Assembly (NCBI RefSeq): GCF_001513955.1
Contig: NZ_KQ948146.1
Coordinates: forward strand, 408,476 to 472,475
Direction of reading: 5' to 3'
DNA length: 64,000 nt
From: Streptomyces pseudovenezuelae
GTDB lineage: Bacteria > Actinomycetota > Actinomycetes > Streptomycetales > Streptomycetaceae
In this document: one piece after another, positions 27,214-35,251 of the stretch
Layout of the letters: the number at the start of each line of letters is the position of its first letter
Position numbering within the stretch: position 1 is the stretch's first letter
The notes under the pieces: generated by a model
What the model was told of the DNA's origin: nothing
Database searches by the model: none
Seen by the model: only the letters and a program-made list of their open reading frames with translations
Program-made: the position numbers and the translations under genes

Positions 27214-28172
27214 GTCCGTTCCTGCTGACCCGCACCCTGCCCGAGGACGCCACCGAGGCCGCCCTGCGCGCCGACGTCCTCAAGGGCCTGACACACACGC
27301 CCAAGACACTGCCGCCGAAGTGGTTCTACGACGCCCACGGCAGTGAACTCTTCGAGCAGATCACCGAGTTGCCCGAGTACTACCCCACCCGCGCCGAACG
27401 GGAGATCCTCGTCGCCCGCTCCGGCGAGATCGCCGCGGCGACCGGCGCCCGCACCCTGGTCGAGCTGGGCTCCGGTTCGTCGGAGAAGACCCGGTACCTG
27501 CTCGACGCGCTCACCGGACTGCACACGTACGTCCCGGTCGACGTCAGCGAGAGCGCGCTGACCCAGGCCGGACACGCGCTCATCGCCCAGCGGCCGGAGC
27601 TGAGCGTGCACGCGCTGATCGCCGACTTCACCGGCGGTCTGTCCCTGCCGGGGACGCCGGGCCCGCGCCTGGTCGCCTTCCTCGGCGGCACGATCGGCAA
27701 TCTGCTGCCGGTCGAGCGCGCCGCGTTCCTCTCCTCCGTCCGCTCCCTGCTCTCCCCCGGTGACGCGCTGCTGCTCGGCACGGATCTGGTCAAGGAGGAG
27801 AGCGTCCTGGTCAGGGCCTACGACGACGCGGCCGGGGTGACGGCCGCGTTCAACAAGAACGTCCTGACCGTCGTCAACCGCGAACTCGGCGCCGACTTCG
27901 ATCCGGGTGCCTTCGACCACGTGGCCCTGTGGGACGCCGAGAACGAGTGGATCGAGATGCGGCTGCGTTCCCGCACGGACCAGACCGTGAAGGTTCCGGC
28001 GCTGGACCTGGCCGTCGACTTCGCGCCGGACGAGGAACTGCACACCGAGATCTCGGCGAAGTTCCGCAAGGAGGGTGTCCGCCACGAACTGGCGTCCGCC
28101 GGACTTGAGTTGGCGCACTGGTGGACGGACAGCGAGGGCAGGTTCGCGCTGTCGCTGAGCGTGGTGCGGTAG
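27210..28172 (+). CDS. egtD: L-histidine N-alpha-methyltransferase EgtD
   Basis: EgtD methylates histidine three times with S-adenosylmethionine to form hercynine, the first step of ergothioneine synthesis. At 320 aa it matches mycobacterial EgtD in length. It has FYDAHGSELFEQITELPEYY near residue 40, the SAM motif LVELGSGSSEKTRYLLDAL near 85, FLGGTIGNLLPVERAAFL near 160, and ENEWIEMRLRS. It starts with GTG overlapping egtC. A bidirectional hairpin follows. No egtE homologue of the usual kind lies in the window; the facing gene is a C-S lyase-type enzyme. Confidence 0.95.
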   Translation: MSPFLLTRTLPEDATEAALRADVLKGLTHTPKTLPPKWFYDAHGSELFEQITELPEYYPTRAEREILVARSGEIAAATGARTLVELGSGSSEKTRYLLDALTGLHTYVPVDVSESALTQAGHALIAQRPELSVHALIADFTGGLSLPGTPGPRLVAFLGGTIGNLLPVERAAFLSSVRSLLSPGDALLLGTDLVKEESVLVRAYDDAAGVTAAFNKNVLTVVNRELGADFDPGAFDHVALWDAENEWIEMRLRSRTDQTVKVPALDLAVDFAPDEELHTEISAKFRKEGVRHELASAGLELAHWWTDSEGRFALSLSVVR

Positions 28173-28183
28173 CACGCGTCGAC

Positions 28184-28209
28184 GGGGGGCCGGTTCGTTC
28201 CGGCCCCCC
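28184..28209. terminator. Terminator between egtD and the facing C-S lyase gene
   Basis: A 10-bp G/C stem (28184-28193 with 28200-28209) has the 6-nt loop TTCGTT. It starts 11 bp after the egtD stop and ends 2 bp before the stop of the convergent gene. Confidence 0.75.
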
Positions 28210-28211
28210 GG

Positions 28212-29402
28212 TCAGTGCCGGTCGAGGGCGGCGGCCATCCGCTGCACCGCCTCGGTGATCAGCTCGGGGGAGGTCGCGAGGTTCAGCCGGACGAATCCGG
28301 CGCCGCCAGTGCCGAACGGGATGCCGGAGTTCAGGGCGACCCGGCCGCGCTCCAGGAACACGGCCGCCGGGTCGTCGCCCAGCTCCAGCGCTCGGCAGTC
28401 CAGCCAGGCCAGAAAGGTGGCTTCGGCCGGTTCGTAGGGCACGGCGGGCAGCGACTCGGCGAGGAGGTCGGCCAGCAGCCGGCGGTTGTCGTCGAGGCCG
28501 GCGAGCAGGGCGTCGAGCCAGGCGCCGCCGTCCCGCAGCGCGGCGGTGTGGGCGAGGACGCCGACATGACTGGGCCCGTGCCCGACCTCCTCGGGAAGAC
28601 GCGCGAGGTCGTCGGCGGCGTCGGGCCCGGCGACGGCCACCGCCGCCTTGATACCGGCCAGGTTCCACGCCTTGGACGCCGACAGCAGCGACAGCCCGTT
28701 CCCCCCGCCGGGAACGCTCAGGTAGGGGACGAACCTCGCGCCCGCCGCCACGACCGGGGCGTGGATCTCGTCGGCCACGACCCGTACCCCGTACCTCTCC
28801 GCCAGCGCCGCCACGCTCGCCAGCTCCTGAGCGGAGTGCACGGTGCCGGTCGGGTTGTGCGGGCTGCACAGCAGATACGCGGGCCGGGCCGCGCCCTTGC
28901 GGACCCGCGCGAAGGCGTCCTCCAGGACCTCGAAGTCGATCCGGCCGTCCGCACCGAGCGGGGCCTCGACGACCTTCCGGTCCATGTTCCCGACGAACTG
29001 GTAGAAGGGCGGATACACGGGCGAGTTGACGACCACCGCGTCCCCCGGCCCGGAGACCAGCTTGAGCATCTCGACGATGCCCAGCATCACGTCCGGGACG
29101 ATCGCCGTCCGCTCCACCGCGAGGCCGTCCCAGCCCCACCGCTTGCCCGCGAAGTCGGCCAGCGCCTCGGCGTACGCCGTCCCGTGCGGATACCCGGTGT
29201 CACCCAGCGCCACCGCGTCCCGGACGGCCCGCGCGACCGGTTCGGCCAGGGGGACGTCCATCTCGGCGACCCACAGCGGCAGCACGTCCCGCGGGTACGT
29301 CCGCCATTTCATGCTGGTCCGTCGTCGCAGCTGCTCCAGGGTGAGCTCGCGCAGCGGATTGGCGGTGGCGGGGGCTGGGATGTCTCGCGGCATACCGTCC
29401 AT
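28212..29402 (-). CDS. MalY/PatB-type PLP-dependent C-S beta-lyase (aminotransferase class I/II fold)
   Basis: This 396-aa PLP enzyme belongs to the cystathionine beta-lyase (MalY/PatB) branch. [23 protein letters not shown] is the branch-specific N-terminus (part shown). [18 protein letters not shown] near residue 180, [11 protein letters not shown] near 215 and the PLP-lysine [14 protein letters not shown] near 250 are intact. It likely cleaves C-S bonds in cystathionine-like substrates. The final ergothioneine step also needs a C-S lyase, and this gene faces egtD, but a role there is only a hypothesis. The ATG at 29402 has TATCTT 6 nt before it and no ribosome site. Confidence 0.85.
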   Translation of the reverse strand: MDGMPRDIPAPATANPLRELTLEQLRRRTSMKWRTYPRDVLPLWVAEMDVPLAEPVARAVRDAVALGDTGYPHGTAYAEALADFAGKRWGWDGLAVERTAIVPDVMLGIVEMLKLVSGPGDAVVVNSPVYPPFYQFVGNMDRKVVEAPLGADGRIDFEVLEDAFARVRKGAARPAYLLCSPHNPTGTVHSAQELASVAALAERYGVRVVADEIHAPVVAAGARFVPYLSVPGGGNGLSLLSASKAWNLAGIKAAVAVAGPDAADDLARLPEEVGHGPSHVGVLAHTAALRDGGAWLDALLAGLDDNRRLLADLLAESLPAVPYEPAEATFLAWLDCRALELGDDPAAVFLERGRVALNSGIPFGTGGAGFVRLNLATSPELITEAVQRMAAALDRH

Positions 29403-29408
29403 GGGCCC

Positions 29409-29414
29409 AAGATA
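29409..29414 (-). promoter_or_regulatory. -10 box (TATCTT), probable leaderless start
   Basis: On the minus strand TATCTT is followed by GGGCCC and then the ATG at 29402. This supports that start over the alternative ATG at 29393. Confidence 0.45.
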
Positions 29415-29484
29415 GGCGGCGTTCGCCTCTCGATGAACCGGCGGACCACTCGCGCTCCGCCGCCGCCTGGGGCACGGTGGAACC

Positions 29485-29700
29485 ATGACGAACCACACCT
29501 ACCGCGTGACCGAGATCGTCGGCACCTCACCGGACGGCGTCGACGAGGCCGTCCGCAATGGCATCGCCCGTGCTTCGCAGACCCTCCGCAATCTCGACTG
29601 GTTCGAGGTGACCCAGGTGCGGGGCCAGATCGAGGACGGCCAGATCCAGCACTGGCAGGTGGGGCTGAAGGTCGGCTTCCGCCTCGACGAGTCCGACTGA
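29485..29700 (+). CDS. Dodecin (flavin-binding storage protein)
   Basis: This 71-aa protein is a dodecin, which forms hollow dodecamers that bind and buffer flavins. The strand-helix-strand pattern is clear: [20 protein letters not shown], then the helix [17 protein letters not shown], then [20 protein letters not shown] with the flavin-stacking Trp. The ATG at 29485 has only a weak purine-rich site (GTGGAACC). It is divergent from the C-S lyase gene with an 82-bp gap. Confidence 0.92.
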   Translation: MTNHTYRVTEIVGTSPDGVDEAVRNGIARASQTLRNLDWFEVTQVRGQIEDGQIQHWQVGLKVGFRLDESD

Positions 29701-29711
29701 ACCGACGGCCG

Positions 29712-30203
29712 TCAGGTCCGCCCCTCCCGCTCCTGGGCCACCTCCAGGGTCGCGGAAAGGGCGGTCCAGGATGCCCGTACGACGGTGAAGCCGGCCCGTC
29801 GGGCGTCCTCGCAGACCAACTCGTCGTCGTCCACCAGGATCCGGATCTCCCGGGTGCGGGCGAGCCGCTTCAGGATCTCCAGTTTGGTGCGCCGGGCGGG
29901 TCGCCGGTCGTCGTTGCGCCGCATGTGCACGCGCCCTTCAGGCAGGCCCTGCGCGGCGAGCCACGCGAGTGTGTCCTGTCGGCAGCGCTCGGGCCGCCCG
30001 GTGAGGTAGACGATCTCGCACTCCTCGGCGCTCTTCAGCACCAGCGCGATGCCTTCCGGGATCGGCGGATCCTCGGGAGCGGCCGCGAAGAAGCCGTCCC
30101 AGTCGCGCGGACCGCGCTCCAGGAACCGCTGTCGGTGGGCCGTGTCGGCAAGGGTGTTGTCCAGGTCGAACACGGCGAGCGGGAGCTTGTCGCTGTCGGT
30201 CAC
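29712..30203 (-). CDS. HAD-superfamily phosphatase, polynucleotide kinase-phosphatase-like
   Basis: This 163-aa HAD-type hydrolase starts with LAVFDLDNTLADT (nucleophile Asp and the +2 Asp, residues about 8-20), followed by IVYLTGRPERCRQDT (Thr/Ser motif II region) near 80, then the Lys of RRTKLEILKRLA and IRILVDDDELVCEDARRAG (motif III-IV Asp). The order resembles the phosphatase half of polynucleotide kinase-like proteins, without the kinase. The substrate is unknown. The GTG at 30201-30203 follows TAGGGT by 7 nt. A longer frame to 30299 overlaps the divergent promoter. Confidence 0.8.
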   Translation of the reverse strand: MTDSDKLPLAVFDLDNTLADTAHRQRFLERGPRDWDGFFAAAPEDPPIPEGIALVLKSAEECEIVYLTGRPERCRQDTLAWLAAQGLPEGRVHMRRNDDRRPARRTKLEILKRLARTREIRILVDDDELVCEDARRAGFTVVRASWTALSATLEVAQEREGRT

Positions 30204-30210
30204 CTCACCC

Positions 30211-30216
30211 ACCCTA
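30211..30216 (-). promoter_or_regulatory. -10 box (TAGGGT), probable leaderless start
   Basis: On the minus strand TAGGGT is followed by 7 nt and the GTG at 30203. The GGGTGAG between them could instead act as a weak ribosome site. Confidence 0.35.
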
Positions 30217-30309
30217 GCCCCGGCAACCCTCCCGCCCCGGGCGACTTCGGTGCCGCCGAGCGGGGCGCGCTTCCGGCTCCCGGGGCACCCCGCCCGCACT
30301 CCGTGATCA

Positions 30310-30322
30310 ATGCAGGCTGCAT
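30310..30322. promoter_or_regulatory. 13-bp palindrome just upstream of the ferredoxin-like gene
   Basis: ATGCAG-G-CTGCAT is a perfect 6-1-6 inverted repeat ending 9 bp before the ATG at 30332. It sits where a repressor would block transcription or initiation. No regulator is assigned. Confidence 0.4.
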
Positions 30323-30331
30323 GCTTCTCCC

Positions 30332-30742
30332 ATGTCCTCGACGCCCCGCACCTTTCTGGCCGGTTCCGGTTCCTGCACCCTCGTCGTCTGCCGGGGCTGC
30401 TGCTGCGGCGACGCCCGCAAGCACCCCGGCACCGACCACGCCTGGCAGTTGGAGCTGCTGCGGGCCGGCGCCGCCGAGCACGGTTTCCAGATCCGTACGA
30501 CCGACTGCCTGGGCCCCTGCGACCAGGCGAACGTCATCGTCGTACGCCCCTCGGCCGCCGGGCGCCGGGCGGGAGGCAAGGCGGCCTGGATCGGGTTCGT
30601 CATGGACGACGAGGGCACCGAGGAGGTCGTGCGGTGGGCGGCGGCGGGCGGTCCGGGGATCGCCGAGCCGCCCCTGACCCTGGAGCTCCAGTTCATCGAG
30701 CCGCCCCGGGAGGCCCGGGTGCGGTCCCGGCGCCGCCGTTAG
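30332..30742 (+). CDS. Thioredoxin-like (2Fe-2S) ferredoxin domain protein
   Basis: This 136-aa protein has the Cys pattern of thioredoxin-fold [2Fe-2S] proteins. CTLVVCRGCCCGDARKHPG (residues about 15-33) gives the first cysteines, and TDCLGPCDQANVIVVRP near 68 gives the second pair. A C-terminal helix (TEEVVRWAAAGGPG) and an extended tail follow. Such proteins transfer electrons or act with cobalamin and metal metabolism; the partner is not visible. It precedes the putative zinc-responsive L32 gene but has its own palindrome upstream. Confidence 0.82.
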   Translation: MSSTPRTFLAGSGSCTLVVCRGCCCGDARKHPGTDHAWQLELLRAGAAEHGFQIRTTDCLGPCDQANVIVVRPSAAGRRAGGKAAWIGFVMDDEGTEEVVRWAAAGGPGIAEPPLTLELQFIEPPREARVRSRRRR

Positions 30743-30770
30743 TTGTTAATGGGATCCATTTTCATATAGC
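30743..30770 (+). promoter_or_regulatory. Promoter with Zur-box-like operator for the L32 paralogue
   Basis: A -35-like TTGTTA (30743-30748) and a -10-like TATAGC (30765-30770) are 16 bp apart. Between and across them, 30744-30764 reads TGTTAATG-GGATC-CATTTTCA, an imperfect inverted repeat whose right half CATTTTCA equals the half-site of actinobacterial Zur boxes as I know them (TGAAAATG...). The position within the spacer fits zinc-dependent repression. The AT-rich stretch stands out from its surroundings. Confidence 0.5.
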
Positions 30771-30811
30771 GTCTGGGTGCCCACCCACCGAGGCCCTGAA
30801 GGGGTTCCCCC

Positions 30812-30982
30812 ATGGCTGTCCCGAAGCGGAAAATGTCCCGCAGCAACACCCGTCACCGCCGCTCGCAGTGGAAGGCCGGCACCACGCATCTGGTGCCGGT
30901 CACGATCGACGGCGTCACCCATCTCGTCCCGCAGAACCTCGTCAAGGCGTACGAGCGCGGCCTGCTGCGCCCCGAGGGCTGA
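30812..30982 (+). CDS. rpmF: Ribosomal protein bL32 paralogue without zinc cysteines
   Basis: This 56-aa protein begins [20 protein letters not shown], the hallmark of bacterial L32. The normal C-terminal zinc ribbon of two CxxC motifs is replaced by a cysteine-free stretch ([19 protein letters not shown]). In actinobacteria such cysteine-free paralogues replace zinc-binding ribosomal proteins during zinc starvation under Zur control. The Zur-like box upstream and the CobW remnant 7 bp downstream support this. The ATG at 30812 has GAAGGGGTT upstream. Confidence 0.88.
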   Translation: MAVPKRKMSRSNTRHRRSQWKAGTTHLVPVTIDGVTHLVPQNLVKAYERGLLRPEG

Positions 30983-30989
30983 GGGCGAG

Positions 30990-31157
30990 ATGCCCCACGA
31001 CCGCCTCCTGCCCGTCACCGTGCTCTCCGGCTTTCTCGGGGCCCCGGACGAGGACCGCCCGCTCGTGGACCCCTTCCCCGCCTGGGAGACCTACGGCGTC
31101 GACGACACCTGCGACCACGAGGCGACGCAGGCGCACGCTCACGCGGCCGTGTCGTAG
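30990..31157 (+). pseudogene. CobW/COG0523 GTPase remnant with large in-frame internal deletion
   Basis: This 55-codon frame starts MPHDRLLPVTVLSGFLGAP. LPVTVLSGFLGA is the start of COG0523 (CobW/YciC-type) metallochaperone GTPases, which continue with GKTTLL. Here the P-loop Lys-Thr and everything after it are missing. The frame continues with PLVDPFPAWETYGVDDTCDHE, which resembles the acidic C-terminal end of Streptomyces members as I remember them. It would be the two ends of a roughly 350-400-aa gene fused. It lies 7 bp after the L32 gene and probably shares its transcript. Its 3' end overlaps the convergent gene by 19 bp. Confidence 0.65.
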
Positions 31158-31819
31158 AACCGTGCGCGGACGCGGCGCAGCCATGCCTCGGCCCGCGCCT
31201 CGTCGGGCCGGTCCGGCAGCGCGCTGCGGGTCTCGGTGAACGCGGTCTCGTAGTGGGCGAGCAGCGACCGGGCCGAGGCCGGGTCGGCGGCGACGGCTTC
31301 CCCGAAGCGGTGGTACTCCTCGGGGTCCTCGACCCGGACCGTGAGCCGTCCGGTGGTGTACAGCTCCAGGCCCTGGTGGCAGAGCCGCTTCAGATGCCGG
31401 GCGTGCTTGGCGGTGCGGTGGTCGCCGTCGCGGCTCTCCAGTTTCCTGAACTGCTGGGTGGCGTACCCGAGATAGGCGTCCCGGACCCGCTGGGCGCTCA
31501 GGAACGACCCGCGGATGCCGATGAGTTCGTCGCCCAGTGGGGTGCGCACCTCGTACAGCTCGTCCGGGAGCCACACCAGTTCCATGACGGTCGGGTTGCC
31601 GCCGAGGGCGAGCCGGCACCACTTCGCCGCCTCGTGCAGGGTGCGGTCCGGTGCCGTGCTGACGTGGGACTCCTTCGGCGTGTGCAGGCCGAGCAGGGTC
31701 TCGGTGGGCGCGGCGAACATGCCGAGCCGGTCCACGTCGGAGCCCTCACGGGCGAGTCCGTACGCGGTCGAGCCGACGATGCCGGAGAGCAGGATGTTCT
31801 GGACGGTCACCCGGCCCAT
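31139..31819 (-). CDS. Predicted nucleotidyltransferase (COG3541/DUF4269-like fold)
   Basis: This 226-aa protein carries a nucleotidyltransferase motif near the N-terminus, LLSGIVGSTAYGLAREGSDVD (last residue Asp of the metal-binding pair), typical of the polymerase-beta-like superfamily COG3541. The rest is helical, with RDAYLGYATQQFRKLESRDG and KHARHLKRLCHQGLEL. The transferred nucleotide and target are unknown. The start could be the ATG at 31817-31819 or the GTG at 31808-31810; neither has a good site. It is convergent with and overlaps the CobW remnant and is divergent from the LLM oxidoreductase gene. Confidence 0.78.
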   Translation of the reverse strand: MGRVTVQNILLSGIVGSTAYGLAREGSDVDRLGMFAAPTETLLGLHTPKESHVSTAPDRTLHEAAKWCRLALGGNPTVMELVWLPDELYEVRTPLGDELIGIRGSFLSAQRVRDAYLGYATQQFRKLESRDGDHRTAKHARHLKRLCHQGLELYTTGRLTVRVEDPEEYHRFGEAVAADPASARSLLAHYETAFTETRSALPDRPDEARAEAWLRRVRARFYDTAA

Positions 31820-31893
31820 TGTGCTGACCTGCGGTGATCGCGGTCATCCGGTTTTCGGCGGAATACGTCGTCCGATCAGGCGTTGAAGCCGGT

Positions 31894-32892
31894 GTGAGTT
31901 CCCTGACCGCCTCCACCCGCTTCTCCGTCCTCGACCGCTCCCGCACCCGCGAGGGCGGCACGAACGCGCAGGCGCTCCAGGACACCGTCCGCCTGGCGCG
32001 GGAGCTGGAGGGACTCGGGTACCACCGCTTCTGGGTCTCGGAACATCATGGCGTGCCGGGAGTCGCGGGCTCCGCGCCGACCGTGCTGGCGGCCGCCGTG
32101 GCCTCGGCCACGGACACGATCCGGGTCGGCACCGGTGGCGTGATGCTGCCGAACCACCAACCGCTGGTCGTCGCCGAGCAGTTCGGGGTGCTGGAGTCCC
32201 TCTTCCCCGGCCGGATCGACATGGGCCTGGGCCGCTCGGTCGGCTTCACCGACGGCGTGCGAAAGGCACTGGGCCGCGGCAAGGACGACGCCGACGACTT
32301 CGCCGTACAGCTGGAGGAACTGCTGGGCTGGTTCCGCGGCACCTCCCCGACGGGGGTGCACGCCCGTCCGGCCGAGGGCCTGACCGTGCCGCCCTTCGTG
32401 CTGGCCATGGGCGAGGGCGCGGCGATCGCGGCCCGCACGGGCCTGCCGATGGTCATCGGCGACCTCAGGAACCGCGAGAAGATGCAGCGGGGCATCGACC
32501 ACTACCGCGCGCACTTCCGCCCTTCCCCCTGGGCGTCCGAGCCGTACGTCGTCATCTCGGGCACGGTCGCGGTCGCCGCCACTCCCGAGGAGGCGCGGCG
32601 CCTGCTGGTCCCGGAGGCCTGGTCGATGGCGTACTCCCGGACCCACGGCACCTTCCCGGCCCTGCCGCCCGCCGAGCGCGTCGAGTCGCTCCCGATGACG
32701 GCCAAGGAGCGGGGCTTCTACGAAGCCGGGCTGGCCGGACACCTCGCGGGCACCGAGGAGCAGGTCGCCCACGAGCTGGAGACGGTCCTGAAGGAGACCG
32801 GAGCCCAGGAGGTGCTGGTCACGACCAGCACGTACGACCGTGAGGCCCTGCTGGAGTCCTACCGGCGGCTGGCGACGATCACCTCCGGTTAG
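31894..32892 (+). CDS. LLM-class flavin-dependent oxidoreductase (luciferase-like)
   Basis: This 332-aa TIM-barrel enzyme resembles bacterial luciferase-like monooxygenases of the alkanal monooxygenase-like group. Signatures are YHRFWVSEHHGVPGVAGSAP near residue 45, IRVGTGGVMLPNHQPLVVAE near 80, and FPGRIDMGLGRSVGFT near 115. The C-terminal AGTEEQVAHELE is common in the group. It would use FMNH2 or F420; the substrate is unknown. I chose the GTG at 31894 because similarity begins there, although its ribosome site is weak. UvrA2 follows after 10 bp. Confidence 0.85.
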   Translation: MSSLTASTRFSVLDRSRTREGGTNAQALQDTVRLARELEGLGYHRFWVSEHHGVPGVAGSAPTVLAAAVASATDTIRVGTGGVMLPNHQPLVVAEQFGVLESLFPGRIDMGLGRSVGFTDGVRKALGRGKDDADDFAVQLEELLGWFRGTSPTGVHARPAEGLTVPPFVLAMGEGAAIAARTGLPMVIGDLRNREKMQRGIDHYRAHFRPSPWASEPYVVISGTVAVAATPEEARRLLVPEAWSMAYSRTHGTFPALPPAERVESLPMTAKERGFYEAGLAGHLAGTEEQVAHELETVLKETGAQEVLVTTSTYDREALLESYRRLATITSG

Positions 32893-32895
32893 AGT
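32890..32895 (+). promoter_or_regulatory. -10 box (TAGAGT) overlapping the upstream stop; leaderless uvrA2
   Basis: TAGAGT begins with the TAG stop of the LLM gene and ends 7 nt before the ATG at 32903. This suggests a separate leaderless transcript for the UvrA-like gene. Confidence 0.45.
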
Positions 32896-32902
32896 CGTTC
32901 CC

Positions 32903-35251
32903 ATGCACGGCCCCCACACCCCCCACGACCCGTACGTCCGCGTCCGCGGTGCCCGTGAGCACAATCTCCAGGGGGTGGACGTCGATGTGCCACGGGATGT
33001 CCTGGCCGTGTTCACGGGGGTGTCCGGGTCGGGAAAGTCGTCGCTGGCGTTCGGGACGGTCTACGCGGAGGCCCAGCGCCGGTACTTCGAGTCGGTGGCT
33101 CCGTACGCGCGCAGGCTGATCCATCAGGTGGGAGCGCCGAAGGTCGGGGAGATCACCGGGCTGCCGCCCGCCGTCTCGCTCGAACAGCGGCGTTCGGCGC
33201 CGACGTCCCGCTCATCCGTGGGCACGGTCACCAACCTCTCCAACTCCTTGCGGATGCTGTTCTCCCGAGCCGGTGACTACCCGCCGGGCGCCGAACGGCT
33301 CGACTCCGACTCCTTCTCCCCCAACACGACGGTCGGCGCCTGCCAGGAATGCCATGGCCTGGGCCGCGTCCACCGTACGACCGAACAGTCGCTGGTGCCC
33401 GATCCGTCGCTGTCGATCCGCGAGGGCGCCATCGCCGCGTGGCCCGGCGCCTGGCAGGGCAAGAACCTGCGGGACATCCTCGACGCGCTCGGGTACGACG
33501 TGGACCGGCCGTGGCGTGAGCTGCCCGCCGAGCAGCGCGAGTGGATCCTGTTCACCGACGAGCAGCCGGTCGTCACCGTGCACCCGGTGCGGGACGCGGA
33601 CCGTATCCAACGCCCTTACCAGGGCACGTACATGAGCGCCCGCCGCTATGTCCTGAAGACGTTCGCGGACTCCAGGAGCCAGACGCTCAGGGCGAAGGCG
33701 GAGCGGTTCCTGGTCTCCGCCCCGTGTCCGGCCTGCGGGGGCAGCAGGCTGCGTCCGGAGGCGATGGCGGTCACCTTCGCGGGGCGCACGATCGCCGAGC
33801 TCGCGGCCCTGCCGCTGACCGAGCTGGCCGCCGCGCTGGTCGGCAGCGGCGAGACCGCGCGGGTCCTCACCGAGGACCTCAAGTCCCGTATCGCACCGGT
33901 CGTGGAGCTCGGCCTAGGCTATCTGAGCCTGGACCGCGCGACCCCCACCCTGTCCGCGGGCGAGCTCCAACGGCTGCGTCTCGCCACCCAGTTGCGGTCC
34001 GGCCTGTTCGGAGTGGTGTACGTCCTCGACGAACCCTCGGCCGGACTGCACCCCGCGGACACCGAGGCGCTGCTCACCGTGCTGGCGCGGTTGAAGGCGG
34101 CCGGCAACTCGGTGTTCGTGGTGGAGCACCACCTGGACGTGATGCGGGGCGCGGACTGGCTGGTGGACGTCGGACCGGGGGCGGGGGAGCACGGCGGGCG
34201 GGTGCTGCACAGCGGCCCGGTCGCGGAGCTGGCGAAGGTCGCGGAGTCCGCCACCGCCCGGTACCTGTTCGACCGCTCCCCCGCGGTGCAGCGTGAAGTG
34301 CGCACGCCACACGGCCGGTTGCGGGTCGGTCCGGTCAGCCGGCACAACCTGAGCGGGGTGACGGCCGAGTTCCCGCTCGGCGTGTTCACCGCGGTGACCG
34401 GGGTGTCCGGCTCCGGCAAGTCCACGCTGGTCGGCGAGATCACGGCGGAGTCCGCGGGGGTGGGGCGTCTGGTCTCGGTCGACCAGAAGCCGATCGGCCG
34501 CACCCCGCGCTCCAACCTGGCGACCTACACGGGCCTGTTCGACGTCGTGCGCAAGGTCTTCGCCGCCACCGAGGAGGCGCGCGCACGCGGCTACGGTGTG
34601 GGCCGGTTCTCCTTCAACGTGGCGGGAGGACGCTGCGAGACCTGCCAGGGCGAGGGGTTCGTCAGTGTGGAGCTGCTCTTCCTGCCCAGCACCTACACGC
34701 CCTGCCCCGACTGCGGCGGGGCCCGCTACAACCCCGCGACGCTCGAAGTGACGTACCGGGGACGGAACATCGCCCAGGTGCTCGACCTCACGGTGGAGTC
34801 GGCGGCGGACTTCTTCGCGGACACCCCGCAGGTGGCCCGCAGTCTCACCACCCTCCTCGACGTCGGCCTCGGCTATCTCCGCCTCGGCCAGCCCGCCACC
34901 GAACTCTCCGGCGGCGAGGCCCAGCGCATCAAGCTCGCCAACGAACTCCAGCGCGCCGGGCGCGCCCACACCCTCTACCTCCTCGACGAACCCACCACCG
35001 GTCTCCACCCGGCCGACGTGGAGGTCCTGATGCGCCAGCTGCACGGTCTCGTGGACGCCGGCCACACGGTGATCGTCGTGGAGCACGACATGTCGGTCGT
35101 GGCGGGCGCGGACTGGGTGATCGACCTGGGCCCGGGCGGCGGCGACGCGGGCGGCCGCATCGTGGCGACCGGTGCGCCGGGGGACGTGGCCGAGGCGCGG
35201 GCCGGCGCTACGGCGCCGTACCTGGCACGAGCACTGGGCTCCGGGGTCTGA
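32903..35251 (+). CDS. UvrA2-type excinuclease ATPase subunit
   Basis: This 782-aa tandem ABC ATPase is of the short UvrA class. The first Walker A is GVSGSGKSSLAFG near residue 38 and the second GVSGSGKSTLVGEI near 500. Two zinc modules occur (CQECHG with CPACGG, and CETCQGEG with CPDCGG). The second signature LSGGEAQRIKLANELQ and the first altered signature LSAGELQRLRLATQLR are both present. It is about 160 residues shorter than UvrA and lacks the UvrB-interacting insertion, as in UvrA2 proteins linked to drug resistance or DNA damage. Its 3' end overlaps the convergent acyltransferase gene by 44 bp. Confidence 0.92.
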   Translation: MHGPHTPHDPYVRVRGAREHNLQGVDVDVPRDVLAVFTGVSGSGKSSLAFGTVYAEAQRRYFESVAPYARRLIHQVGAPKVGEITGLPPAVSLEQRRSAPTSRSSVGTVTNLSNSLRMLFSRAGDYPPGAERLDSDSFSPNTTVGACQECHGLGRVHRTTEQSLVPDPSLSIREGAIAAWPGAWQGKNLRDILDALGYDVDRPWRELPAEQREWILFTDEQPVVTVHPVRDADRIQRPYQGTYMSARRYVLKTFADSRSQTLRAKAERFLVSAPCPACGGSRLRPEAMAVTFAGRTIAELAALPLTELAAALVGSGETARVLTEDLKSRIAPVVELGLGYLSLDRATPTLSAGELQRLRLATQLRSGLFGVVYVLDEPSAGLHPADTEALLTVLARLKAAGNSVFVVEHHLDVMRGADWLVDVGPGAGEHGGRVLHSGPVAELAKVAESATARYLFDRSPAVQREVRTPHGRLRVGPVSRHNLSGVTAEFPLGVFTAVTGVSGSGKSTLVGEITAESAGVGRLVSVDQKPIGRTPRSNLATYTGLFDVVRKVFAATEEARARGYGVGRFSFNVAGGRCETCQGEGFVSVELLFLPSTYTPCPDCGGARYNPATLEVTYRGRNIAQVLDLTVESAADFFADTPQVARSLTTLLDVGLGYLRLGQPATELSGGEAQRIKLANELQRAGRAHTLYLLDEPTTGLHPADVEVLMRQLHGLVDAGHTVIVVEHDMSVVAGADWVIDLGPGGGDAGGRIVATGAPGDVAEARAGATAPYLARALGSGV

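Noticed and set aside
31139..31157. CobW remnant dismissed as chance frame
   Set aside because: The first 14 residues match the CobW start well and the gene context (L32 paralogue, Zur-like box) fits, so it was kept as a remnant.
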